From Gracilariopsis chorda (lineage: Eukaryota; Rhodophyta; Florideophyceae; Gracilariales; Gracilariaceae), in assembly GCA_003194525.1 (NCBI GenBank), contig NBIV01000191.1:62001-126000 (forward strand): a stretch of DNA of 64,000 bases. Reading direction: 5' to 3'. This document shows positions 43,744 to 55,494 of the stretch, in pieces; position 1 is the first letter of the stretch, and the number at the start of each line of letters is the position of its first letter. The notes beneath the pieces were generated by a model, which was not told the origin of the DNA, made no database searches, and saw nothing but the letters and a program-made list of their open reading frames with translations. A program made the translations under genes and the position numbers.

Positions 43744-45636
43744 GTGGTTAAGCAACCTGTGGTTGAGACACTGTTTCCGGTTGTTCAGGGTCGCAACGTT
43801 GCAACGGAATTAGCTCGGTTTGAGTTCCGTTTTGACATTGTCACTTCGGCGCGTGTGGAACGCTTGCGGAGTACTACCAAGCTACGTGGTAGGGTTGACG
43901 AAGCACGAGTTCGGGATGTCTCTTCCGATTTACGTCTATTGAGACAGGACGTGAATTCCAATTTGGAACATCTTGGTACACCCGAATCGGTTATGAAGGG
44001 TTATCAGGTATTTTACGAAGACGTTCGTGAAACAGTAACTAGAATACACTCTAGTTTGGATATTATCGAAGAAACAATCATTATGGATGAAGATGTAGAC
44101 GCACGTATTCCCGACGAGCATGCCTCGGTTGGTTCCATTCACCGTCCGGTTAAACGAAGTCATCGTAAGTCCAAGAAGTAATTTCGCATCCATTCGCATT
44201 CGTCAGGTTCTGATTCTGATAGCCGTTCGAGTGGTTCCTTGTCGGACTCATCGGTTTCCAATTTTAATTATGGACGATCTCGAGCGTCACGCTCAAAGGC
44301 TACATACCTTACTCAAATAATTATTCGCTCTCGAGGGAAAGGGTGCCACCTAGGATTCAAAGAGTTAAAACCTACGAACTCACTTTACAGGAAGCTGTTA
44401 TCGTATCGATATTATTGGCTTAACGATTCATAGAATGATCGATCATCACGGGGAACTGGAAAATTCAAGGACTGTATCAAAAGAATAAGTATCTCCTTAC
44501 AGAAGCAGTGCTCTGGCGAAGACCCAATCTTGGTTCTTGTCTTCCTTGCCAAGCTCGTTCAGGAGGCTGATATACTCGAAATGAGTGAAGCACAAGCGTA
44601 CGTTGCTTTCCCGTGCTTTCTAACCGGTATGGCTGAAGATCAGTTTACATCCTTACGTGGATCTTCCCGTGCCTCGGAGGTTAGGGTAACCTGTTGACCA
44701 AAAGCGGCTCAATACCTACTTAGGTCTTAAGAAACTGGTAATCCCATACACGACGCGATTCTCGGTTTGCGCAATACAAGCCAGAAGCCTGGAGAGACCG
44801 AAATGGTTTATTCAGAACGCTTGAATGAGGCGTTTCACCGTTTTGGGAACGTGTGCTCCGCTCAGGAACGCTGCAAAAAGTTTGTTGATGGTCTTGACGC
44901 TTCTACTAGAGCTCTGGTTGCTTGCCATCGCGAAGAGAAACGGGAAGGTACCTACCTTGAATTGGTTCATTATGCCCAAGCCGAGGGAGATACCCATCTT
45001 CCTCGACATCCGTCGAAAATTTGATCGTCAAGAGCTCTTTATGTTGAAGGATGATCGTCTTCATCGCTACTGCGTGATAGAACCGCAATCCGTGATAATC
45101 ATAACATCCATTTTGCAGGAAGTGACCCAGACTCGTTGGGAACTACGGATCTCCCGTTAACATCGAATCCGATCGTGGATGAAGACCCCACGTGTTACGG
45201 AAATGTTAGAGTTTCGCCAGCTCCTTTCGCATTTGCAAACAACGGTACAAGTCACACCCGTCCGGGTTGGAAGAACACTGCACCACGCCAGGTTCACAAT
45301 CGTTCATCCGATGCTTCAGCTCCGCCCATATGTCAAATTTGCTACCTTCACGGTCATATCGCAGCGAATTGCGATTTCCCCGCGAAGGATGGGTTGAAGA
45401 TAATCGCTCAGTACGAAGCCCTCACACCTGAGGAGAAAACTCGCGTTAGGAGTAATTCGTATGAACAACAGAAGTTTTTGCAAGCATACCTGCACCAGGT
45501 GTCAACAGAGAATGCTGTTCGTGGACCTAATCTTGCTAACCTGGTGGAGAGGGTTGTACAGACGATTGGGATTCGTCAAGAATCCATCGAAGTGGATGCT
45601 TCACCGAAGTCGATGCAATCCGTTTCGAAAAACTAG
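43744..45636 (+). pseudogene. E5 gag with zinc knuckle
   Basis: An N-terminal leucine-rich helical part (43,744-44,181, DVSSDLRLLRQDVNSNLEHLG) matches the E1 gag. A Ser/Lys/Arg-rich linker follows, then capsid blocks in changing frames: EADILEMSEAQAYVAFPCFLTG (about 44,570-44,640) and EMVYSERLNEAFHRFGNV..RCKKFVDGLD (44,767-45,024). A CCHC knuckle C-Q-I-C-Y-L-H-G-H-I-A-A-N-C lies in the last frame (45,136-45,636). Three or more frame changes disrupt the polyprotein. The order agrees with E1, so the two families share a gag type although their LTRs do not match. Confidence 0.8.
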
Positions 45637-45897
45637 TTTCGGGAGGTTCCTCTTCAGGAGCGGCGTCTTTGGAGCCTAAGCTGAAGATGCCCTAGGCGGA
45701 ACAGCTTCGCTCCCCAGCTTCTAAAATCCTTACACGGATGATGGCAGCCACAGACGCTGATTCAGACCAATTATTGTTTCTAGGTCAACCGTGGGTATGT
45801 TCCCTTATTTTCGTATCTTGGATACAGTTTTGGTTATGACCAAGAGAAAGTACAGCTTTTATGCCAACCTTAGCCTTCATAACCACATAACCAGTTC

Positions 45898-46260
45898 ATG
45901 GTTCGACAGTTCTCTGTTATTGACACCGGAGCTGTCCCCAATCAAATCCATACGGATTTGATACCACCGACACTTCACGGTAACATCCGCTTCAGACCCT
46001 CAAAGGATATCGCTGACGCGAACAATAAACCGTTGAAGACGTCTGCGTATATATCTCTTGTCGTGAGATTAGGAACCTGTTTGGTATAACTTGATTTCGT
46101 TGTATGCGAGAAGTTCGCTGCACCGGTAATCCTCGGGTTTGACTTTTGTGATTGCTTCGTCGATGCTATGCGCCTTTGGGCGAAATCAGTTGAAATTGAA
46201 GATGGATCGACAGTACCGACTACACGGAAAGCGTTGAAATGTGCTACGCGCAAGCGCGTT
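45898..46260 (+). pseudogene. E5 retropepsin-like protease
   Basis: The frame has FSVIDTGAVPNQIHTDLIPP with an intact Asp-Thr-Gly-Ala, and after a TAA near 46,088 continues in frame to VILGFDFCDCFVDAMR. The domain length and both motifs fit Ty3/gypsy proteases. The internal stop inactivates it as read. From 46,261 to 46,550 only a broken linker is seen. Confidence 0.72.
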
Positions 46261-46551
46261 TAGATACCTGCCACACATGAGGTTACCGATATGAATCCAG
46301 CTTCCACGAAGCTTTGTACTTGCAAGTCTATTGCAATAACGCCGGAGTCCTAAACCTGGGTGTCAGTTGTTACCAAACAACATTGTGTGCACGTGGTTCA
46401 ACCGTTATCATCACTTTAAGATGATCGTCAACTCACTTTAGCGAATAGTTTTGTCTCGTTTGAGCCCTACAAACCTTTTCAGGTCTTGGTTGCTAACTTT
46501 GGCAAAACCACGTAGTGGTTAGTCAATAACCAAGTACCGGATTCAGTTGTT

Positions 46552-48165
46552 TTGCATCTGGTAGCAATTGTTCTGACGAGAATACCTGGTGCTCAAGTTC
46601 TTGAAATCGAAGAACCCAAGAAGGGACAGGGCTGTGCTGAAGCCGAAATCGCACCTGCGAAGACCGAGCACTCGGAGTCAGCACGACTGGAACCCATGAA
46701 GGCTATTGCATTACCCCCTGATTATGAACACAAAGAACCTTTCGAAGAGTTGGAAAACTTGGATTTAAGTCATATCCCTGGGACACATCGCAAAAGATTG
46801 CGAGGAAGGCTACGTGAGTTCAAATCCATGTGGGATAGCACCCTCGGAAAAATAGGGATAACGGAACACCGTAATGATCTCCTTCCAGATAAAAAGCCAA
46901 TTGCTCAACACCCATATGAGACAGATCCGAAGGCTTGGGAAGAAGAGAAATCTGAAATCAAGAAAATGCTACGCGCTGGCGTTATAGAGCCCGCTCAGTC
47001 AGCAAGGGCTTCACCAGTCGTATTGATTCCGAAACCTGATAATTCGTGGAGGTTCTGTATTCATTACCGACTTCTCAATGCGGTTACAGTAAACGACGTC
47101 TATCCAATCCTTTGGATGGATGAATACGTCGACTCACTTGGAAGTGCTATGCGGTTCACGGCGTTGGACGCCAACTGGGACTACTGGCAAATTCCTATCC
47201 AAGAGGATGATAGTGATGAAACTGCATTTGTGTGACACCAAGGATTGTTTCGGTTTAAAAGTATGCCGTTCTGACTTACTAACGCACACATAACGTTTCA
47301 ACGCGCTATTGATATATTGTTAAGTAGAAAAACTGCTTGGTATACCTGGAAGATACTATCGTGTTTTTCGACAATGTGGATGATCACTTAACTCACTTAG
47401 GCGACGTTATGCGTGTACTGCCTGATGCAGGAATCACTCTTACGTTGAAGAAACGCAAGTCCTTTACATATTCTGTGAAATAACTTGGACATATCATTCG
47501 TTCAGGCCATCTCTCTGTCGATGAAACTCGAGTTCTATCGCTTAAACATGCAAAGCATCCGGTCGCACAGACGAAACTGAGATCCTTTCTTGGATTATGT
47601 AACGCATATTGACGTTTCGTACCCGGTTTTTCGGAAGCCGAAGGTCCCCTTAACAGGCTTTTTACCAAGGGAAAATCAGTGAACTTGGTAACTTTTGGTG
47701 AGGCAGAATGTACTGCTTTCTACACGCTATTGGATGCTGTTACATCACCACCAATCTTGGGTCTTCCCAAAGTTGGGTTTCCCGACGAATTAGACACTGA
47801 TGCCATTGATAACCAGGTTTGTTGTGCGTTTTTCTTGATCTCAGAAGAAAGTGAGAGGAATCACATCTGATATTGGTCACGAAGTCTTAACTTACAAGAA
47901 CGTAATTACTTGGATTCTGAGAAAAAGTGCCTTGCCATTGTATGGGCAATGACAACGCTCTGACCGTATCTTATGGGTACGCAATTTAGAGTGTACAAAG
48001 CTCATGCGTGCCTACCTTGGCTCTTGTAGATTACCAAAGCTTCTGGCCGCTTGATTCGTTGGCTTTTAAGCTTATCGGAGTTCGATTTTGATATCCTATA
48101 CAAGAAACGATGCTCCAGTTCTCACGCGGATGCGTTCCACCAATTGGGAACCAATGCAGAAGCAG
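46552..48165 (+). pseudogene. E5 reverse transcriptase and RNase H
   Basis: A 227-codon frame (46,552-47,235) holds the RT entry (VIEPAQSARASPVVLIPK), a degraded R-L-L-N-A-V block and FTALDANWDYWQIP (first catalytic Asp). It ends at a TGA in the Thr/Cys-x-x-G-L-F-R-F region. Reading continues through another TGA in M-P-F-x-L-T-N-A. The catalytic box reads LVYLEDTIVF (about 47,335-47,365): YLDD has become YLED, losing a metal-binding Asp. RNase H follows with DTDAIDNQVCCAFFL and NYLDSEKKCLAIVWAM, interrupted by stops, and ends near 48,160 (D-A-F-H-Q-L for the usual D-A-L-S-R-L). Confidence 0.82.
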
Positions 48166-49068
48166 AAGCTGCAGACCTGCAAATACCATGCTTTATGGTG
48201 GAAGACTTGTGCGGAAGTGCTGAAATCCTTTCCGATGATGTATGTGACGACATACTTGCCACCGAAATTTCAGAACCACTGGCTGGTTCATTTGCACCTA
48301 TTCCTCCAGAGGAGATGATCCGTGAACCACGATTGGAGTTGTTCTGTACACAGATTCGAGCACGCCTTAATGTCGGAGATCGCATACCATTTGTGGTGAA
48401 TACCTGGGTTAGATTGGTTGAATCCACACCACAGATCGTGTTATCGCACTCATTGCAACAGCGAGTCTTACATATTACTCACTATGTGAAGTTGGGAGGT
48501 CACCCTGGGGGTCGAACAGTTAACTTCTAACTTGTTCCAGGATGTATGTCGAATCATAAAGATTAAGAACGTGTTCATGACCACGTATCACATCCAAAGC
48601 AGTGGGAAAATAGAACGAATCAATCGTAAAATGCTTAACGCATTAAGATCCTATGTGGCGGATCACCCCAAAGAGTGAGATTTATACACCGATGCTATCA
48701 CGTATGCATACAACACCCAGGTTCATGGGGTTACTTCGTTATCACCTTTTGAACTCGTCTTGTCACTTATTCCACCCCCGGTGGCCATCGAAGCACAACC
48801 TACGCTCTCGAAGTACCCCTATATAGGTTTATACCATGAATCATGGAAACGGTGGCTAAAGAAGATAGTACCGATCGCTTGGGAAGCGAAGGCAAAAGCT
48901 CAAGACTCGTACAAGCTTAATTTCGATAGCAAGATTCGTACACCTCTTCCGAAGGTTGCTACAAATGATTATATATTAGTACGAAAGAAGTATTACAATC
49001 CTGAAAAGGAACGTCGCCATAAGCCTGTCTACAATTTTGAATGTACCCTATCGAGTGGTATCTACTGA
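48166..49068 (+). pseudogene. E5 integrase with the catalytic core deleted
   Basis: The frame 48,051-48,530 carries the acidic linker and the zinc-binding region HSLQQRVLHITHYVKLGGHPGG. It should be followed by a Cys-x-x-Cys and the core with two catalytic aspartates; these are present at least in part in E1. Instead the sequence jumps within about 30 bases to the core end HIQSSGKIERINRKMLNALRSYV, after about 48,590. That keeps the Glu-bearing S-G-x-x-E-R-x-N motif, then YAYNTQVHGVTSLSPFELVL and VATNDYILVRKKYY (C-terminal domain). About 130 codons are missing, so integration activity is lost. Confidence 0.78.
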
Positions 49069-50352
49069 TGAAAACACAGTTGTGTTGGACATTAATAATG
49101 AACATCAATGGGTATTACGCGATTGAGTCACCCACGCTCCTAATCCTGACATGGAAATGGTAATGGCACCTGGGACACTTTCAGGGTATCCCAATCGGAT
49201 GGACCGCAGATCACGGAGGCTACATCTTTCTGTCCTGCGATTCTTCCTACAACGGATCGCGATTTAGCCGATCCACCATCGCAATCAGATTCTCAACCCA
49301 CTAGGTCCTCTGGTACACAACTGAACCCTCCGCAAATACTCACTAGAGTAACACCCCCGCCTGGGATTCTCTGGGAACCCTCAGCGCCGGCTAAAGATAG
49401 GAAGAGTGGCACTGAAATCGCTGTCGATACACCGCCTTCACTGGGAAATCCGCTCTCTGGATGTCCCCGCAACGCTGCGTTAACTCTAGAGGGAGAAATG
49501 CCCATGAAGAACCCGAGCTAGAGAAGCTACGTCTTAACTCGAAGAGAGTAACGTCAGTAATGAACTGAAGTCCCCATTACGGGAAGATACTGCAAGTAAC
49601 ACTAGTACTGTGGTAAAACCGTCCGTTTCAAAATATAAGGATAATAGCTCTCGCGAAGTTGTGAAACGCACCAAGAAGACGGTTTCTGCAGACCCACATG
49701 GGTGCTCTTAGGGCTATTCCAACCTGGTTTGGTCAATCTCGTAGTCTTCAGAAGAACGAAGCTCCGTGAATTTAATGAAGTCAATTATGAAACTTTTGCG
49801 CACAGCAACGCAGTCACGGCGCACACAATTGTGTTCAATTCCACCATTGATGGTATGACTTGGCTGTGTGCATGTACGGAGAACCGGATTACAATGCCAC
49901 GATATGTTGACGCTTGTGCACCACGCCCTGTGGTGACCGTTCGTAAACGCAACCTTAGTTGGTGACACGCAGTAATCTTTTGGCTATCGTGGACTTGACT
50001 GAAACCAATCAGATTGTGGAAAATGCACTGCGTTCGGTGAACCGACGGCCTGGTGCAGTGAGTGCAGCTTTTGCGCTTTTCCGTCGCAACGGTACATCTG
50101 CATGCATAAGCAGAGCATGTCGAATCTCCGATGCTACCGTGGAGAGGGTATACGCGCGTGACAAACGTTCGCTAGGTTGTTGTACTCGTGAGAGTAAGTA
50201 AGTTCAACTGAGTTTTAAGTACCACCGTTTGGACGTCGTAGACTTGAGCTAGTGTATCGTCGTTGCGACGAGATACGAAGAAGTCGTGAAGCTTTCGTTG
50301 CTCATAAGAAGGCCTAGAACCGCCCCTGACGGCTCTCTGATCTTGATATTGA

Positions 50353-50661
50353 GTGTCTGAAGTAAACCAGCCCGCGGTACGCGTCATGGAGATAGATAAC
50401 ACTGGAGTGTATTCACTGGAGTTCGTTCTGGAACGCATGGTAAGTTATGAAACTCGTAAGGAATTACTGCGTTACCTCATAAAATGGGATGGATACCCAC
50501 CCAAAGAGGATACATTGGAACCCATAGGGCACCTCTTAAAGTCTAATATCATATCTTATCACCGTAGGAACGGGTCAGCTCTCGTATCCACTTTGGATAA
50601 CGCGCACGTTGGATGCCCCTCCACGGTGAGATCGCACGGAACGTGGATGGGACCGCAATGA
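50353..50661 (+). pseudogene. E5 chromodomain
   Basis: The frame reads EFVLERMVSYETRKELLRYLIKWDGYPPKEDTLEPIGHL, a well-preserved chromodomain: Y-L-I-K-W-x-G-Y is intact, while the usual T-W-E-P is T-L-E-P. It is the C-terminal end of the polyprotein. Upstream, 49,139-50,340 is a Pro/Ser-rich tether followed by an unassigned frame (49,702-49,965). Downstream the opposite-strand gene begins to converge. Confidence 0.85.
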
Positions 50662-50933
50662 AGATAGCGGAGGTACTCGAGGAGAGTAAGAAGTTGAGAA
50701 CTCTGATAGGGGTAAAGGTTCCAGGACCATTTCCTTTACTTACAGAACTAACAGTTTCACCAAATTGACGGTTTATGAAGACAAGCATCATGTATATGAA
50801 GTACACGAAGAAGAAGTGTGAAGAAGAATATCGAGAAGTTCGAGAAGCAAGAAAAAGAAGTATGAAGTTAACACAGGGTGTTTATTCTGTGTTCAGAAGA
50901 TCTATTACTAGGTGATTAGGTACTGCGAGGTTG

Positions 50934-52735
50934 TTACACTCTCGATGGGGGACCGGCACCACCCTGGCTTGACGCCCTTGGCGTATGTTGCGCAGCAAAA
51001 GCTAGCAGTTGACCCACGTCATTCGTACCAGGCGGATCTGGGATAACTAGGGTCAACAGGTTCGCTCGCAAAGCTGCCACTTCTGCAGATATCGCAAATG
51101 GCAGTGGAGAACTCTGCTGAGTTCCCAGATTCCAACTGGGAGGTGCTGTGTATCCTGTACCGGATGATTCGGCTACGCCACTAGCCGAGGGGTTCACATC
51201 TGCCATGGCGTCGGCGCCGCCACGGTCGTTTGCTTCATCATCCAACATCGGATCCTCTACGTCAACCAGAGCTTGTTAATCATCACTGAATACAAACCCT
51301 GTAGGGTGACCCTCGCTAATCACGCGAGGAGCATTGCTTATAAATAGCACTGGAGTGCGTGACGTCTTGCACCCTTCCCATGGGTCGTAATAGATGAAGT
51401 TACCCGCTTCTTGGTGACAAAGACCGAGTGAATGGTCATGTGGAGATTTCGTACCCTTCGCGCGATCACCTTATGGCAGGGTGTTCTGACTCGTCTGGTA
51501 CATCACATCCAGGATGTAGTACACTTCAGCAACGTTCTCTTCGGAACCAAGAACCGTGTGGAGACTCAGTGCTCTCATAACCTGTCGCAGGTATGGAGGG
51601 AGAAACGAAACTCTACAGTGGTCGTACGCCTCCCAGAGGTTGAATACCGGAACGCAGGCCGCTCATTCAGCGAGTATTAGGGACCAGTACCCGGACCTCG
51701 GATTCAGGAGCATCCGTGAAGCGATGTATGTTAAGCACGGAGGAAGTACCGGAAAACACCCGTTGGGTACTTTGACACGAGACCAACAACTTGGTAAGGG
51801 CACGAAGCGATCGTCAAAAGACTGTGGCAGATATCGCTCTGTTTTGATGTTCACGTAAAGAATCAGGTAATCATGACGGGATCGCACTTTCCTTTCGAAT
51901 CGGATGTAACTCATGAACCTGTCGAGTACCACGGCTTGCCGTATATACCTGAGCCCCGCACGCAGTAACGGTAGTGTCTAACACATCATATTGGCTTCGA
52001 TACGAAAGAGACTCCTGTTGAAATCTGCCGGATCGACCGTGGCGAGTCTGTCTCCGTAGGACATCTCACCGTACGTTCGGTACCTTGTAACATCGAACCC
52101 ATAGCGAGCGGGTACTGGTTTCGTGTTCCATGCATGGTTCAACCGTTCGTACGCAAGTATCTTCATCTTTTTGTGAGCCTTTTCAAGGGTTTCACCTCTG
52201 TGGTCATTAATCCGTTACAAATTTGGATCAATCGCAACGTGACATACACAATCGAGGGACTTGACGATTTAGATAAGCAGCCCACCGGGTAAAATACTGT
52301 GCGTAAGGTATGACCCAATCAACGCATGGTTTTGAACCGCTTCGGGGTGAAACCACGGTGCCCATGAAAAGAGGAAACGATCCCATAGAGGATGAAAAAC
52401 GCGGAGCATTTCCTTAGAGACCCAACCAGCAGCATTTGTAGTAGCCAGACGATGCTGAGATGCATTCCACGCAACTTCCAGTGGATCTAAGGTGGGACCC
52501 ATCGCGGATTGTGGCAGAGGTGCCGTAGAAAACCCACACAGTTGGGGTGCACTTGACGGAGGAGGTTAGGAACGACCAGCGGAGCTGGCAGAACCCCGAA
52601 GATGGTTGGATGCATAACCAGTGAGCATTGTTTGAGGAGTCGGAATGTGATACTCAAAAGTATTGCTAGACGCTTCAGACATCGAGTGTGAATCCCCTTG
52701 TTTGCGAGGAAGTGGAACATTGAAAGAACTCACTG
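50934..52735 (-). pseudogene. Antisense accessory gene of E5
   Basis: On the minus strand, starting near the 3' LTR: a Pro/Ser-rich N-terminal part broken across frames (52,720-52,490), then a frame (52,502-52,269) with DRFLFSWAPWFHPEAVQNH and ILPGGLL. After stops, the frame 52,166-51,978 has AYERLNHAWNTKPVP and YRTYGEMSYGDRLA. E6 has APWFHPVAVLNE, LPGDL, AYQRQSRAPFDVPVP and FPTRGEIGYGD in the same order. A middle region (51,970-51,250) is too decayed to follow. The C-terminal frame (51,248-50,934) opens with DDEAND and is Ala/Ser/Pro-rich, like the acidic then Ala/Pro-rich tail of E6. Dead copy; function unknown. Confidence 0.75.
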
Positions 52736-52801
52736 TGTGTAAATTATTTGAACATTTCGCCGCCTGGGGCTTCCGCTGAGTAGACGCGGAAACCCTTGGC
52801 T

Positions 52802-52814
52802 AAAGAGGGGGAGA
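52802..52814 (+). promoter_or_regulatory. E5 polypurine tract
   Basis: AAAGAGGGGGAGA directly abuts the 3' LTR. Confidence 0.85.
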
Positions 52815-53727
52815 TTTGGAGCAATGAGAATGCGTAATATCCGCGCGCATGGGACTCATAAGAGTACGAGGTGGTCACTGCATTGGCTCTACCGTTATAT
52901 TTTTGTACTCCGGAGGAGTGGTACAATTTGGATTGGTTTAATGTGTATGGATTAACCTAGAAAGATATACAACTTGACCTGATATGAACTTGGATGGAGG
53001 CGTATGCACGTTTACTACCCCACCATGCTGTGATGTCATATTTAGTTGTGGTTGACCCCTCGGGGTTCCTGACACTTGAGTAGCCACGTGTGTGGACCTC
53101 ATGAGGTTTGCACTATTTTAGTTATTTTCTACAATTTATTTCTGTAGTTTACATACTTAAGTGACCGCGATATCGCCTTCACAAGCGCTAAGGAAAGTCA
53201 ACCAGAGTCTTCGGTTACACATAAGTGTTCAGTTTGACCTGAAGAATCCGGCTCTGGGTTTTATTGCCTTTTCAGCGTGTACAACTCCATCTGGAGGGTC
53301 CTCGCAATCTGTTTGTACGATCTACCCCCTCGGTACGGCTACAGATATAGTGTGTTCACTAATTGTAGTGTGACTTCTATTTTCTCTGTGTTACGGATAT
53401 AGACCCTGTATTTGGTATTCTTTTGTTGTTTCTTGTTGCTTTTGCACCCACCGTCGGGTCTGTTCCGGCTGTCCGCACGACCCGTCGGGTGGTTCCGTTC
53501 TGTCTTTGGATAGCCCCCTTTTTTGGGTTGGTACTGGTCCACCGTACGCGTGTTACGACGTTTCCCGGGTTTACCGTTCCTCTCTATCTCCGTCGTATTT
53601 CCGAAATACTGTCGCTCTTACACCCGACACCTGGATAGACGGAGGGCTCAACCGCTAAGTTTACCTCGCAAGAGGGAAGGGACTCGGACATCTTTGAGTG
53701 TCACCCATTTCCAGGTTTTGAACTACA
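52815..53727 (+). repeat. E5 3' LTR (family G3)
   Basis: It starts TTTGGAGCAATGAG (TG mutated to TT) and ends TTTTGAACTACA, followed by AAGAC. Confidence 0.92.
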
Positions 53728-53732
53728 AAGAC

Positions 53733-55138
53733 CTTGAAAAGATGATCACACCATCTAAGGTAAACAAGGTCAGCTTTTACTTGACCCTAGACAAAATGAT
53801 ATCTATGGCCCACTAGAAAAGTAGATGGCGCATTCATGAGATCGAACCGCCTCTGTATATATCAGGAAAGCTCCTAGTGGGTCGTGAAAGTAGTCAGCAA
53901 CTTCGCCTTGTTGTTCATAGGTACTTGCCAATAGGCAAAATTGGCATCGAACGTGGTCAAAGTTTGGGCGTACCCAAGGGAGTCTAGAAATTCGTCCATA
54001 TGCATGATACGATAAATATACGTCTTCGTTGCCGCATCAGGCTAGCGGTAACCAGTACAAAAGCAAAAGGTACAATCTGTCCTAGCCAGAAGCACAAAAC
54101 GCTCGTCCGTTCGGTTTCCGTGGATTGTGCACGCTGAATGACACCTGCAGACTTCACGTTCTCAATCTTTTTGGGTACTGCTTCGCGTTGTTTTAACCCT
54201 TTATGATACAGAGGTGGTTATTGGGTGGTGGCCCCGCCTGTAAGGTCAATTCGATGCTTTGTGACATCAATATCGACCAGTTTCTCACTTCAAATGCCAG
54301 CAAACGCATTGAGGATGTCAATGAAGTGGTTACTATAGGACCCAAAATAATCGCCAAGATTATTGTCATCTTCCAGATTTGCCAGTGGTTGAACCCCAGG
54401 AAGGTGCTCTTCTGCACCAGTTTTCATAATAGCCACATAAGCAGGCATAGATATCACTACCACTACGCCCTTTTTTAACCTTGTAGGCTTGTCACGGAAG
54501 TTGCTCATCGGGACCGCAAATGGGCGATTGAGTACCGCAGTCATGCCTCCATTGGCCAGAGTGCATAAGTGTTTCGGCGACCTGGGTCATAAGCGGTATG
54601 ATTATCTCCTTTCCCACTCTAACCTTGTTCTACACGGTACTCGTGGGAATCGTGACCTTAACTGGGACATCATCAAGTCCCAGGTACCACCCGATAATCG
54701 CCAATAGTGCTCCTCGATGGTAGGTCACCCTCTTTTGGCCAGGATGGATTGCTTCTACATATTTATCTATAATGCTACTTAGCATTCCTTCTGCCCTAAC
54801 GTTTGGGCAAACAAGAAGCCAATTCCTAACCCTCAGGGGACCCAATTGCACATAGAGCAGAAGTATGCTGCGAATGTCCATTGACCAAGATGATGTGTAC
54901 GCTACCTTCGATAACTTCTGTTCCTGTGCCTTCCTTCCCAGAGCAATGGGAAGAACTTCGGATGTATCAGGTTGGGGCGTGCCCTCGTATCGAACATGGC
55001 AATAAATCTTCTTGTGTCGTTCGAATGCAGTCCTAATGTTCCGCGTACTTTATAATTGTTTTTTCTCAGAACACAAACAGCGTTCTCCAGATATTTCCAT
55101 TGATGCACAGCATACCCTAGACTCAAGACCTGTGTCAT
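53733..55138 (-). pseudogene. E4 protease and RT N-terminal remnants
   Basis: On the minus strand, 55,138-54,902 contains FIAMFDTRARPNLIHPKFFPL, the protease active-site block with Asp-Thr-Gly changed to Asp-Thr-Arg. The frame 54,881-54,630 has IIDKYVEAIHPGQKRVTYHRG, matching FVDRYLKAIYPGRKRVVFYRG of E2. RT remnants follow (54,180-53,740), including a region whose plus strand still aligns base by base with E2 (AAAAGATGATCACA, the LDD-box region). RT is cut at 53,732/42,412 by E5. Confidence 0.75.
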
Positions 55139-55494
55139 CTTGTCCTTTGGTTTCTTTTCTTTTGCCAGTTTTGCGGTTTCTTGGTTAGAAGCGGCAGTTC
55201 TGAAAGGAATGAAACTCCTCTATGTGCCCCTTTGGTCATTGTTCTGCGGCTTAGGCACCATATAATCACCTTGTCTCTCCAGAAATTGGACGTTGTCCTT
55301 TGGGTCGTTCACGATATTGACCTGTGTTAGCTTTGCCGTTGTGGTCAGGTGAATCATATACTTAGAGCTCTTTGACGTTCTAGTGGTGTTTGGAGAAAGG
55401 TTCTACGGAAGTAACCCTCGGCCTAGCGCACCTGATAATTCACCTCTCTTTGTGCCATAATTCCCTTGCGGATGTCCTCGGGCATATATTTTAT

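Larger units (their letters stand above)
42417..53727 (+). mobile_element. E5: Ty3/gypsy chromovirus-like element, family G3, inserted in E4
   Basis: LTRs at 42,417-43,332 (916 bp) and 52,815-53,727 (913 bp) bound an 11.3-kb plus-strand element. A perfect 5-bp target-site duplication AAGAC lies at 42,412-42,416 and 53,728-53,732, and E4 RT sequence continues on both sides when compared with E2. Order: LTR, primer-binding site, gag with zinc knuckle, protease, RT, RNase H, broken integrase, chromodomain, antisense gene, polypurine tract, LTR. The LTRs differ at roughly one site in ten by eye. RT and integrase lesions show it cannot move by itself. Confidence 0.92.
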
